A stretch of DNA of 64,000 nt from Candidatus Saccharimonadota bacterium (lineage in GTDB: Bacteria; Patescibacteriota; Saccharimonadia; Saccharimonadales; UBA10212), in the NCBI GenBank assembly GCA_016176605.1, contig JACOWW010000002.1, forward strand, positions 250,846-314,845, in the 5' to 3' direction. The notes below the pieces were generated by a model. It was not told where the DNA came from and did not search any database. It saw nothing but the letters and a program-made list of their open reading frames with translations. Positions 28,211-37,942 of this stretch are shown one piece after another (position 1 is the first letter of the stretch; each line of letters starts with the position of its first letter). Both the position numbers and the translations under genes were made by a program.

Positions 28211-31200
28211 TCTCTGGCCTCTGTAGCAAGACTCTCGGCGGCAGTATCTTCTTCGGTTTGTAGCCTTCGGGCGCCGGTGCCGACAGGTATCAGGCGACCC
28301 AAGATAACGTTTTCCTTCAATCCGTACAAGTGATCGACTTTGCCGCTGGTAGCAGCGGCGATCAGAACTCTCGTAGTGTCTTGGAACGAAGCGGCACTCA
28401 AAAACGAATCGGTGCTCAAGCTGGCTTTAGTGATACCCAGCAGCAACTGGTTATACTTGATCAGTTTATTCTTTTTTTTGGCTAAGCGTTCATTAGCTTC
28501 CACGACTGCCAGCTTGCTGACTATATCGCCGGTGATGAACTCGCTGCCGCCAGAATCTTCAATCTGTACGCGGCTGAACATCTGGCGGACAATAACTTCC
28601 AAGTGTTTGTCGGCGATGGTCTGGCCCTGGCTGGAGAAGATGTAAAGAATTTCGTTCATGATGTAGCGCTGTGTCGCTTCTATGCTCTGCAGCCGCATTA
28701 GTTCGTGTAGATTAATCGATCCGTTAGTTAGTCGCTGGCCGGCTTCGACTATGTCGCCATCTTTGACTAGTAGCTGTTTGAAGCCGGGTATTTCGTAGCG
28801 AACAGCACTTTTCGCGGTCGCAGTGATAGTAACCAGACCTTTGCTAACAGTGACTTTGCCTACCATAGTTGCCGCCAGCGGTTCGCTGCCGTCTTCGTTA
28901 GCGGCGATTGTATCCCCGATGTTGACTTCGTCGCCAGTTTTAACTTTTACTTGCCGCTCACCGATAGAAATCTCGACCGGTTTTTGCCTCTTAGCCGTCA
29001 CCTGGACTATATAATGGTCGTCCTCTTCCCAGGCATTGACTGTGCCGGTGATATCGGTAAGGTAGGCTTGGCCCTTCGGTATACGGACCTCCAAAAGCTC
29101 TTCTACACGGGTTAGGCCTTGGGTAACGTCATCACTGGCGGTTACGGCGCCGGCGCGGTGCTTAGAGTCCAACGAAAGCTGGGTGCCTGGCTCACCAATA
29201 CTTTGGGCGGCGATGACGCCGACCGGGTAGTCATTGGCGACAATTTCTCCGGTGGCAAGATCGATACCATAAGATTTTTGACTAACACCACGCAGGCTGG
29301 TACAAGACAACACGCTCATGATTCGAACGGCCTCGATTGATTCGTCCGCCTCAATAGCATTGGCGATTTCCGGTGTGATTAATTGGCCGGCCTTAACATG
29401 CCTTTTGACGTTCGCGGCAGTAAAGCGGCCGGTTAAACGGGCGCCAAAGCTAACGTTGACGATTTCGGAATCAGCCCGATAAACAGGAAAGCCGGGGTCC
29501 TGCGCGTCGTGCTCGACCGTAAATACATCTTGGGCAACATCTACCAAACGGCGAGTTAAATAGCCGGAGTCGGCCGTGCGCAAGGCAATGTCAATCAATG
29601 ACTTACGTGTCCCGCGGGTGGCTGTAAAGTACTCCAATGGCGACAGGCCATATTTATAATTTGACCGAACCGGCAGCTCAATGGCCCGGCCGGTAGCGTC
29701 AGCAAACATGCCAAGCATACCGACACTTTTTTTCATTTGCGAGATATTACCGCGGGCGCCGGAAGCGACGGCAATGGACATAGTGTTGTCTTCGGTGGCA
29801 AACTGTTCAGCCAGCGCTTCTTCCACTTTAGCGTCAACATCTGTCCAGGTGTCGACCGTTAAGCGATAGCGTTCATCATCCGTAATAAAACCAGCCCCGT
29901 ATTGCTTGGAGATTTCGGTCGCGCGTTTTTCGCCTTCATCAACGATGCCCGGCAGTTTGGTCAGGTCTGAAAAATCATCCATACCGATAGACAGGCCGGA
30001 GTAGGTGGCGTAATGGAACCCCAGGTCTTTGAGTTCATCGGCAATGATGGCTGTGGCGTCTTGGCCATAGCGCTGGTAAGTCGTGGTCATAACCCTATCC
30101 AGCTGCTTGTTGGTCATGGCCTGGTTTTGGTAGGGAAAATCTTCCGGGAAAACTTCATTGAACAATAATCGGCCAATGGTGGTGTCACGGACTTCGCCAC
30201 GAAACGGTACCAATACTTTTGACTGGACTTTGACAACCCCTTCACCGAGGGCTAGCAGCGCCTCGTCCAAGCTACTAAACGAACGAGCTTTTTCATCTTC
30301 GGTGCCCGGCCGCCGATAGGTCAGGTAATAACAGCCTAAAACGATATCTTGCTCAACATGTAAGATTGGCGAACCGTCGGCCGGTTTAAGCAGGTTTTTA
30401 TTGCTGGCCATGATTTCGCGGGCTTCGGCTTGAGCCGCCGCGCCAAGTGGCAGGTGGACGGCCATTTGGTCACCGTCAAAGTCAGCGTTAAAGCCTTTGC
30501 AAACCAAGGGGTGCAGTTGGATCGCCTTACCTTCTATTAATACCGGCTGGAAGGCCTGGATGCTTAAACGGTGTAAGCTGGGGGCGCGATTAAGCAGGAC
30601 ATATTTCCCTTTGATAACTTCATCGAGTGCGTCCCAAACGGCTGGCTCGCCAGTTTCCAACATACGGGTGGCGCTGCGAATATTGTGGGCCAGCTCTTGG
30701 TCGATCAAGCGGCCGATGACGAACGGCTTGAACAGTTCCAGCGCCATGGTTTTGGGCAAACCGCACTGGTGCATCTGAAGTTCCGGACCGGAGACAATCA
30801 CGCTGCGGCCGGAATAATCTACGCGCTTGCCCAGCAGGTTCTGGCGGAAGCGGCCCTGTTTGCCTTTTAGCATGTCGGATAGCGATTTTAAGCGCCGACG
30901 TTGGCCGGTAGCGGCTACGGCTCGCCCGGAACGGGCATTGTTATTATCGATCAGCGCATCAACCGCTTCTTGCAACATGCGCTGCTCGTTCCGGCGAATG
31001 ACTTCGGGTGCATTTAGCTCCATTAGTTTCTTTAAGCGATTATTACGATTAATAACACGGCGGTATAAGTCGTTTAAGTCACTGGTGGCAAAACGGCCAC
31101 CGGTCAGTTGGACCATTGGCCGTAGATCCGGTGGAATGACCGGTAATATCGATACGCACATGCTAGATGGCTTAATCCCGGCGCGCTGCATACTTTCTAG

Positions 31201-32097
31201 CAGTCGCAGGCGCTTCATGACTTTCTTCTTGCGCTGTCCTTTAGACACTTCGGCTTCTTTGGTCAGGTCAGTGATTAGCTTATTTAGATCGACCTCGTCG
31301 AGGAGTTCCTTCAGAGTCGCTCCCCCCATGCCGACATCGATGAACGATCGCAGCTCGTCAGGCAGGTTACGATAGTCAGTCTCGGACAAAAGGTTCAATT
31401 TACCAATTGCCGATACTTGGCTTTTAAACTGCTCGGCTTGACCGGCCAATTCTTCGAGTTCCTTATTTTGGGCCTCAGCCAGCAACCGGACATCCGCGAC
31501 TTTCCCGACGTTCGCTTTTGCGGAGTCGGGACCCCGTACCTTGCCTTTGGCGAGCGTCGGGGTTCTTTTGGCGTCGGCACCGTAGCGGGCTTTGATGGCC
31601 GCTTCGGCGGCTGTAAATCCAGCTTCACGATCGGCCACAAACTTGTCAAATTTTTCTTTTTCAACACTCTTAATAATATAGCTGGCAAAATAGGCCACGC
31701 GCTCCAGGTTTTTGACCGTCATACCCAGCAGCAGCCCTATAGCACTTGGTGTACCGCGCAAAAACCAGATGTGGGCGACCGGGCAAGCCAAAGATATGTG
31801 TCCCATGCGTTCGCGCCGTACAATAGAGCGCGTTACCAGTTCGCCATTCTTATCAACGGCCGCTTCGCGGCTCCTGACGCCTTTATATTTAGCGTCGTGC
31901 GGGTTGATATCTTTGACCGGGCCGAAAATGCGCTCGCAAAACAGGCCGTCGCGTTCTGGTTTCTGGGTACGGTAGTTAATAGTTTCCGGCTTGGTGACCT
32001 CGCCATAACTCCACTCGGCAATATCATCAGGGCTGGCTATAGCCAGTCGCACAGCGTCAAAATCGGCGATATTGGTCCCCTGGGTGTAACGCCTCAC
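28207..32097 (-). CDS. rpoC: RNA polymerase beta' subunit (zinc-site cysteines and trigger loop diverged)
   Basis: NADFDGDQMAVHLPL catalytic motif; GTG start. Confidence 0.97.
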   Translation of the reverse strand: MRRYTQGTNIADFDAVRLAIASPDDIAEWSYGEVTKPETINYRTQKPERDGLFCERIFGPVKDINPHDAKYKGVRSREAAVDKNGELVTRSIVRRERMGHISLACPVAHIWFLRGTPSAIGLLLGMTVKNLERVAYFASYIIKSVEKEKFDKFVADREAGFTAAEAAIKARYGADAKRTPTLAKGKVRGPDSAKANVGKVADVRLLAEAQNKELEELAGQAEQFKSQVSAIGKLNLLSETDYRNLPDELRSFIDVGMGGATLKELLDEVDLNKLITDLTKEAEVSKGQRKKKVMKRLRLLESMQRAGIKPSSMCVSILPVIPPDLRPMVQLTGGRFATSDLNDLYRRVINRNNRLKKLMELNAPEVIRRNEQRMLQEAVDALIDNNNARSGRAVAATGQRRRLKSLSDMLKGKQGRFRQNLLGKRVDYSGRSVIVSGPELQMHQCGLPKTMALELFKPFVIGRLIDQELAHNIRSATRMLETGEPAVWDALDEVIKGKYVLLNRAPSLHRLSIQAFQPVLIEGKAIQLHPLVCKGFNADFDGDQMAVHLPLGAAAQAEAREIMASNKNLLKPADGSPILHVEQDIVLGCYYLTYRRPGTEDEKARSFSSLDEALLALGEGVVKVQSKVLVPFRGEVRDTTIGRLLFNEVFPEDFPYQNQAMTNKQLDRVMTTTYQRYGQDATAIIADELKDLGFHYATYSGLSIGMDDFSDLTKLPGIVDEGEKRATEISKQYGAGFITDDERYRLTVDTWTDVDAKVEEALAEQFATEDNTMSIAVASGARGNISQMKKSVGMLGMFADATGRAIELPVRSNYKYGLSPLEYFTATRGTRKSLIDIALRTADSGYLTRRLVDVAQDVFTVEHDAQDPGFPVYRADSEIVNVSFGARLTGRFTAANVKRHVKAGQLITPEIANAIEADESIEAVRIMSVLSCTSLRGVSQKSYGIDLATGEIVANDYPVGVIAAQSIGEPGTQLSLDSKHRAGAVTASDDVTQGLTRVEELLEVRIPKGQAYLTDITGTVNAWEEDDHYIVQVTAKRQKPVEISIGERQVKVKTGDEVNIGDTIAANEDGSEPLAATMVGKVTVSKGLVTITATAKSAVRYEIPGFKQLLVKDGDIVEAGQRLTNGSINLHELMRLQSIEATQRYIMNEILYIFSSQGQTIADKHLEVIVRQMFSRVQIEDSGGSEFITGDIVSKLAVVEANERLAKKKNKLIKYNQLLLGITKASLSTDSFLSAASFQDTTRVLIAAATSGKVDHLYGLKENVILGRLIPVGTGARRLQTEEDTAAESLATEARE

Positions 32098-32255
32098 AAC
32101 GCGCTCCTTCCTGTCGCTTCATCTACCATTGGCCATTGACCATTTACCATACATTTACCATTGGCCATTAACCATTGTTGGTCATGGATAACGGTAAACG
32201 GATAACGCACGGTTAACGGTAAACGGTGAACGGTAAACAGGAATGACAAAGTCAT
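32094..32255 (-). CDS. bridging small ORF rpoB->rpoC, MTLSFLFTVHRLPLTVRYPFTVIHDQQWLMANGKCMVNGQWPMVDEATGRSAL
   Basis: ATGA junction with rpoB stop; GTGA junction with rpoC; family II; not in ORF track. Confidence 0.58.
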   Translation of the reverse strand: MTLSFLFTVHRLPLTVRYPFTVIHDQQWLMANGKCMVNGQWPMVDEATGRSAL

Positions 32256-35200
32256 GATGTTTTTCCTTCTATGCCAGCTATCGAAATCATGTCGGCTTCG
32301 TTTTCAATCTCCACGCCGCCTTCGGCCAGTGCCAACTCATCAGCGACAGGATTCTCCAGGGCATCGGCATCCTGCAAGCTTTGATCTGGGTTAATCGTCG
32401 TTGGTATGTGCTTGGCTTCATCTTTGATGTTACGCGCCAAAATCTCTTCGGCGTCAATAACCTTGTTATCAGCAGTCAAAAGGTCAACTTTAAGCCCCAG
32501 GCCCTGTAATTCTTTGACTAAGACATTAAAACTTTCTGGCACTTTAGGACCCTGGATAGTTGTGCCCTTAATAATCGATTCATAGGCCTTAGCGCGGCCA
32601 TAAACATCATCAGACTTTATGGTCAGCATTTCCTGCAATGTATGGGCAGCCCCGTAAGCTTCCAGCGCCCAGACTTCCATTTCGCCAAAGCGCTGGCCGC
32701 CGTTTTGAGCCTTACCACCCAGCGGCTGTTGGGTAACCATAGTATAAGGACCGGTGGAACGGGCATGGATTTTATCGGAAACCATGTGATTGAGTTTAAT
32801 TATGTACATGCTGCCCACGGTGATGCGTTCCCTAAAAGCCTCGCCAGTTCGGCCATCAAAGAGTTGCTGCTTGCCATCTTGCGGCAGGCCGGATTGCTTC
32901 AAAAGAGCTTGTATTTTATCGATTGGTACTCCCCTAAAGGCCGGACTGGCAACTTTAATACCTAGGGCGTGAGCAGCCATGCCGAGGTGCGTTTCGAACA
33001 GCTGGCCGATGTTCATGCGCGATGGTACGCCAAGCGGGTTTAAGATGATATCAACTGGTATCCCGTCTTGGTTAAACGGCATGTCCTCTACCGGCAAAAT
33101 ACGGGCGATGACTCCCTTATTGCCGTGGCGGCCGCCAAGCTTGTCGCCAACGCTAATTTTGCGCATTTGAGCCACGAAAACCTGGATTTGCATGATAACA
33201 CCGGCTTTTAGCTCATAGCCGGAAGCTCGGGAAAAAACTTTAACGCCCACAACCTTGCCGTGGCGGCCGGTGCTCATACGCTGTGAAGTGTCGCGGACCT
33301 CTTTAGCTTTTTCGCCGAAAATGGCGCGCAGTAGACGTTCTTCGCTAGATAACTCTTGCTCGCCTTTTGGTGTAATCTTGCCTACTAAAATATCGCCCGG
33401 GTGGACTTCGGCCCCAATTCTGACAATACCATCTTCATCCAGATGGCGCAGAGATTCTTCACTGACGTTTGGTATGTCGCCAGTCACGATTTCCGGCCCC
33501 AACTTTGTCTCACGGACTTCAGTCATGTAATCAACGATGTGGATAGAGGTCAGGCTGTCGTCTTCGACTAGTTTTCTAGAAATAATAATAGCGTCTTCAA
33601 AGTTGTATCCAGCCCAAGGCATGAAGGCAACCAACAAGTCCTTGCCCAGCGCCAACTCGCCGCCCTCAATACTCATGCCTTCAATCAACGGCTGGCCAGC
33701 CTTGACCTTGTCGCCACTGTTGACTACTACCACCTGGTTGATCGAGCTGCCTTCGTTGCTGCGCATAAAATGTACTGGATTATAGGTGGCTTTTTTACCT
33801 TTCTTATATTTAACGATTAACTCGTCGGCTGTCGCCCGAATCACTTCGCCATCAGTTTCAGCAGTAATCAGCTGGCCGGTGTTGTCGGCCACAATGGACT
33901 CCAAACCAGTACCAACAATCGGGCTCTGGGGTTTAATTAAAGGCACGGCTTGGCGTTGCTGGTTAGCGCCCATGAGCGAACGAAGAACGTAATTTTTTTC
34001 GACGAAGGGGATAAGTCCGGTGCTAGAGCCGATACTTTGGGCCCGGCTGGCGTCCATATGGGTAACTTCGCCGGTATCAACTTCGCCTGGCTCCAGACGA
34101 TTGCGCACACTGACGCGGCTTTCCAAAAAGTAACCACCTGCGTCAACCGGCACACCGGCACCGGCAATGACCGCTTGTTTTTCTTCAGCCGCATCAAGAT
34201 AAATAATCTGGCCACTAACACGAGCTTTAACCGGCCAAGTAGCGCGAGTTTTAACAGCCGCCAACCTTTTGGCGGCGGCAGGAGTAATTACGGCGCCTTT
34301 CTTGACGATAACTTTGCCTTTGCCATCTTCGAGATTAACTGCAGCAACGTGGCCGGGAGCTTCCTTGGGCGTAACAGCGTTTATTACTTTGCGGTAAGGA
34401 GTTTCAATAAAGCCGTATTCATTAATCCGGGCATAGCTGGCCAGATTCAGCACCAGGCCGATGTTAGCGCCCTCGGGAGTTTCTACCGGGCAAATGCGGC
34501 CGTAGTGCGTAGCGTGGGCGTCTCTAACCTCAAAGCCGGCTCGTTCGCGCGACAAACCGCCCGGGCCCATAGATGACAGCCGGCGCTTATGGGCCAGTTC
34601 GCTCAGCGGGTTAATCTGATCCATGAACTGCGACAACTGCGAGCTGGCAAAGAATTCGCGAACGGCCGCAACTACCGGGCGGGCATTGATTAGCTGGGCC
34701 GGTGTCACAGTCTCAATTTCGCTCATACTCATACGGTCTTTGGCGTTACGCTCCATTCTAAGCAGTCCGATGCGGAACTGCCGCTGTACCAGCTCGCCGA
34801 CCAATTTAACGCGGCGATTGGCCAAGCTATCAATTTCGTCGGCTGGATCCTGGGTGTTATTTAAGCGAATAATTTCACTGATAATGGCCACTAGGTCCTC
34901 GACCCGCATAACGCGGTTTTTGGGGGTATTGGGCACCTCAAGGTCCAAACGCTTATTCAGTTTGTAGCGGCCAACCTTGCCAAAATCAAAGCGTTTAAAG
35001 TTATAAAGCATGTTTTCAATCAGCGAGCGGGCGTTTTCGACTGTTGCCAGATCACCGGGTCGCAAACGTCTGTAAACCTCGATCAAAGCCTCGCTAGTAC
35101 CTTTGGCTGGGTCTTTTTCCAATGTCGCTTCGATGTAGTTAAGCTCGCCCTGGTCGACGTGCTTAAAGGTATTTTTAATCTTCTCTTCGGTCATGCCCAG

Positions 35201-35791
35201 AGCTCGCAGCAGGGTTGTGACCGCGATTTTGCGCTTGCGGTCAATCTTGACATATAGTGCGCCGGCGGCCGCCGTTTCAAACTCCAGCCAGGCGCCGCGC
35301 ACCGGAATAACCTTAGCGCCATAGATATTTTTAGTGCCGTGCGGATCGGCCGTAAAGAACACGCCGGAACTCCTAATCAGCTGGCTAACTACCACGCGCT
35401 CCGCGCCGTTAATTACAAAAGTGCCGCGGCTGGTCATCCACGGATAATCGCCAAGATAAATCTCTTGCTCCTTGATTTCGCCGGTGACTTTGTTGGTCAA
35501 CTCAATGACGGCTTTGAGCGGCGCTTCAAAACTGACGTTATTCTCTCGCGCCTGCGCTTCGGTCATTTTAGGCGCTTCAAAATGATATTTCTTGAAACGC
35601 AAAGACAGCTTGGTACCGGTGTAGTCCTCGATCGGACTCACTTCCTCAAGCAATTCGCCCAACCCCTCCTTGACAAACCAAGAAAACGAAGAGTTCTGGT
35701 GGTCTACAAGGTTAGGCGGGCTTATAATGTCATCAAGTTGTGTAAAGTACTGGCGCCCAGTTAAAACGCCGGCTTTTTTGGCTCCTATAGC
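32252..35791 (-). CDS. rpoB: RNA polymerase beta subunit (5' end unresolved)
   Basis: ORF track starts at an internal TTG (35662); homologous residues ...GRQYFTQLDDIISPPNLVDHQNSSFSWFVKEGL continue upstream to a TGA at 35794-35792. Confidence 0.95.
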   Translation of the reverse strand, partial: AIGAKKAGVLTGRQYFTQLDDIISPPNLVDHQNSSFSWFVKEGLGELLEEVSPIEDYTGTKLSLRFKKYHFEAPKMTEAQARENNVSFEAPLKAVIELTNKVTGEIKEQEIYLGDYPWMTSRGTFVINGAERVVVSQLIRSSGVFFTADPHGTKNIYGAKVIPVRGAWLEFETAAAGALYVKIDRKRKIAVTTLLRALGMTEEKIKNTFKHVDQGELNYIEATLEKDPAKGTSEALIEVYRRLRPGDLATVENARSLIENMLYNFKRFDFGKVGRYKLNKRLDLEVPNTPKNRVMRVEDLVAIISEIIRLNNTQDPADEIDSLANRRVKLVGELVQRQFRIGLLRMERNAKDRMSMSEIETVTPAQLINARPVVAAVREFFASSQLSQFMDQINPLSELAHKRRLSSMGPGGLSRERAGFEVRDAHATHYGRICPVETPEGANIGLVLNLASYARINEYGFIETPYRKVINAVTPKEAPGHVAAVNLEDGKGKVIVKKGAVITPAAAKRLAAVKTRATWPVKARVSGQIIYLDAAEEKQAVIAGAGVPVDAGGYFLESRVSVRNRLEPGEVDTGEVTHMDASRAQSIGSSTGLIPFVEKNYVLRSLMGANQQRQAVPLIKPQSPIVGTGLESIVADNTGQLITAETDGEVIRATADELIVKYKKGKKATYNPVHFMRSNEGSSINQVVVVNSGDKVKAGQPLIEGMSIEGGELALGKDLLVAFMPWAGYNFEDAIIISRKLVEDDSLTSIHIVDYMTEVRETKLGPEIVTGDIPNVSEESLRHLDEDGIVRIGAEVHPGDILVGKITPKGEQELSSEERLLRAIFGEKAKEVRDTSQRMSTGRHGKVVGVKVFSRASGYELKAGVIMQIQVFVAQMRKISVGDKLGGRHGNKGVIARILPVEDMPFNQDGIPVDIILNPLGVPSRMNIGQLFETHLGMAAHALGIKVASPAFRGVPIDKIQALLKQSGLPQDGKQQLFDGRTGEAFRERITVGSMYIIKLNHMVSDKIHARSTGPYTMVTQQPLGGKAQNGGQRFGEMEVWALEAYGAAHTLQEMLTIKSDDVYGRAKAYESIIKGTTIQGPKVPESFNVLVKELQGLGLKVDLLTADNKVIDAEEILARNIKDEAKHIPTTINPDQSLQDADALENPVADELALAEGGVEIENEADMISIAGIEGKTS

Positions 35792-35959
35792 TCATGCTCC
35801 CCTAGAATAAATTTAGTTTGCCGCGCGCGAAGCCCACTACGTCAGGCGTGCAAAAATGTTTTTTACATACAGCAACGCCAAAGTACACTACTTCTTACAT
35901 ACTAGAATACAGAGTCAAGAGTTATGAGTCAAGAGTATCCGTAGTTTTATTGACAATAC

Positions 35960-36658
35960 TTAAACCAACCAGGCATTCCCTGGTGTCCGTACGGCCCTTT
36001 TAACGGCGAGTTTTGCTACTTCAGGGACACATAGAAGTCTTCTTTCAACTTCAGCGACCGTGGACGCGAACCTAACTTGTTCGGCTGGATTATTTGTCCG
36101 GCCAAAAACATTCACTGTTTTCGAACCGGTTTCTTCTAAGCCCATAGCTTCTACGAAAGATATAGCGGCCTCGTTTTCGCGCCAGACATACGCTGAGATG
36201 CTCTGTGCTGGGTGGCGATCCTGGAGCGCTAAGTAGCCAAGCATATTACCGATATGCTGCCGGCGGTAGTCTGGGTGAACCGCGATTTCACGCAGCCAAA
36301 CGTATTTTTTTTGTATCAAATGGGGTATGTACATTTTCATCAGGCGCCTAGCTATGTTCCCCGAGGTATTATCAGCAGCATATAAATACCCGACTAGGTC
36401 TTCTTTATCAAAGGCTCTTATAACCCGCGGCCTGGCGAATGATTGGCCTGGACTAAAATCGCCTGCATATGGATCAATCCGGCTGCGTCGGAAACTTGCC
36501 GGGTCTTCCCAGTGAACAAAAAAGTCTATTTCACTCTGTGTACGCGGTATATCAACAGATGAAAACGCTTCTCGCATTAGCATCTGAACCTGATGCCATT
36601 CGTCATAACCTAAAGCCCCGGGTTTATTCTTATCGAGACTTATGCTTTCCAACGACAT
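35960..36658 (-). CDS. GNAT-family acetyltransferase
   Basis: VWLREIAVHPDYRRQHIGNMLGYLAL...RENEAAISFVEAMGLEETG. Confidence 0.8.
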   Translation of the reverse strand: MSLESISLDKNKPGALGYDEWHQVQMLMREAFSSVDIPRTQSEIDFFVHWEDPASFRRSRIDPYAGDFSPGQSFARPRVIRAFDKEDLVGYLYAADNTSGNIARRLMKMYIPHLIQKKYVWLREIAVHPDYRRQHIGNMLGYLALQDRHPAQSISAYVWRENEAAISFVEAMGLEETGSKTVNVFGRTNNPAEQVRFASTVAEVERRLLCVPEVAKLAVKRAVRTPGNAWLV

Positions 36659-37260
36659 TAGCGATGTGTTATGACTTTGTCGACCAAGCCGTATTTCTTA
36701 GCATCATCGGCCGTCATCCAGTAGTCGCGGTCAACATCTTTTTCGATCTTAGACACCGGCTGGCCGGTATTTTTAGCTAAAACTTCGTTTAAAAGCTTTT
36801 TAATCCTGATGCCTTCGCGCAGGTCAATCTCCAGGTCGGTAATCTTGGCTCGCTCGGCGGCCGCACTCGGTTGGTGGATCATAACAGTGGCGTGCGGCAG
36901 AAGTAGTCGTTTGCCCTTAGTGCCGGAACTCAGCAAAAAAGCTGCGGCGCTGGCGTTAACGCCAATCCCCACTGTCTGGATATCGCATTTTACATATTGC
37001 ATGGTGTCGTAGATGGCAAAGGCGTTATAAACGCTGCCGCCGGGGCTATTGATATAAAAAATTATGTCCTTATGTTGGTCTTGATTTTCTAAAAATAACA
37101 TCTGGGCCACGATTAAATTAGCGGTGTGTTCGTTAACATCGTCACCTAGAAAGATGACCCGGTCTTTTAGCAGGCGGCTGTAGATATCATAGGCCCGCTC
37201 GTACCGGCCCTCTTGCTCAATAACCGTCGGCACCAAAATCTGGCTCTGTGATTTACTCAT
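36658..37260 (-). CDS. clpP: ATP-dependent Clp protease proteolytic subunit
   Basis: [54 protein letters not shown]. Confidence 0.97.
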   Translation of the reverse strand: MSKSQSQILVPTVIEQEGRYERAYDIYSRLLKDRVIFLGDDVNEHTANLIVAQMLFLENQDQHKDIIFYINSPGGSVYNAFAIYDTMQYVKCDIQTVGIGVNASAAAFLLSSGTKGKRLLLPHATVMIHQPSAAAERAKITDLEIDLREGIRIKKLLNEVLAKNTGQPVSKIEKDVDRDYWMTADDAKKYGLVDKVITHR

Positions 37261-37270
37261 ATGAGTCTAA

Positions 37271-37310
37271 ATTATAGCATAAATTAGCACTCGCAGGTCA
37301 AGACTGCTAA
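37271..37310 (-). promoter_or_regulatory. clpP promoter with CIRCE (HrcA operator)
   Basis: CIRCE TTAGCACTC-N9-GACTGCTAA at 37284-37310; -35 TTGACC (37296-37301), -10 TATAAT (37271-37276), 19-nt spacer. Confidence 0.87.
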
Positions 37311-37324
37311 GTCTTGACCGATTG

Positions 37325-37391
37325 CCCCTTACTAAAACCTGAGCGAAGTAGTCGGTAATCGGATTACGGAGCATCAAGTTTTAGTGTGGGG
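37325..37391. repeat. 67-bp dispersed hairpin element, copy D (diverged, inverted)
   Basis: CCCCTTACTAAAACCTGAGCGAAGTAGTC...CAAGTTTTAGTGTGGGG. Confidence 0.72.
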
Positions 37392-37869
37392 TCAAGCCCG
37401 AGTGCCAATTATTTGATTTTGGCTTTTGGAGTTCATTTTTGGCCTTCTTCAAAACAGAGGTTACGCTAAACAGTGACATCGTATTCTTTTGCCCCTTGCC
37501 AGTCGTGAAAGTTAGCTCTTCTCCATATAAGTAACCATGGTGATTGGAATCATGTTCAGTGCCTTTTACAGATGTGATTTTTAGGCAATCCTCATCGAAT
37601 CCAATTTTTACTACACTATAGTGGCTGTCGTCGGGATCGTTGACTGTCTCATGGGTAACAACATATGTGCCGTCATCCTTAAATCCAGCCGATAAGTATT
37701 CGTAGATTCCGATTTCGCTAAATTCAATCTCGCCACCTACAGACAATAAATCTTTGGCGGCTCCAATAGCACGGCGATCACGCATCCAAGTTACAGGACT
37801 ACGCAATAAATCAATAACTCCTGCCGATGGTTCAGCTTCAGCGGAGACTCTTGTTTCTACACCAGTCAT
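37381..37869 (-). CDS. hypothetical protein
   Basis: ORF open to 37905 (TTG); ATG at 37869 (MTGVETRVSAEAEPSAG...) likelier. Confidence 0.7.
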   Translation of the reverse strand: MTGVETRVSAEAEPSAGVIDLLRSPVTWMRDRRAIGAAKDLLSVGGEIEFSEIGIYEYLSAGFKDDGTYVVTHETVNDPDDSHYSVVKIGFDEDCLKITSVKGTEHDSNHHGYLYGEELTFTTGKGQKNTMSLFSVTSVLKKAKNELQKPKSNNWHSGLTPH

Positions 37870-37942
37870 AGAGCTAAGATTAATTAATTGAAGAGTGTAT
37901 TGCAAGCATAGACGGAATGAAAATTTCTATGTAATAATCTCC

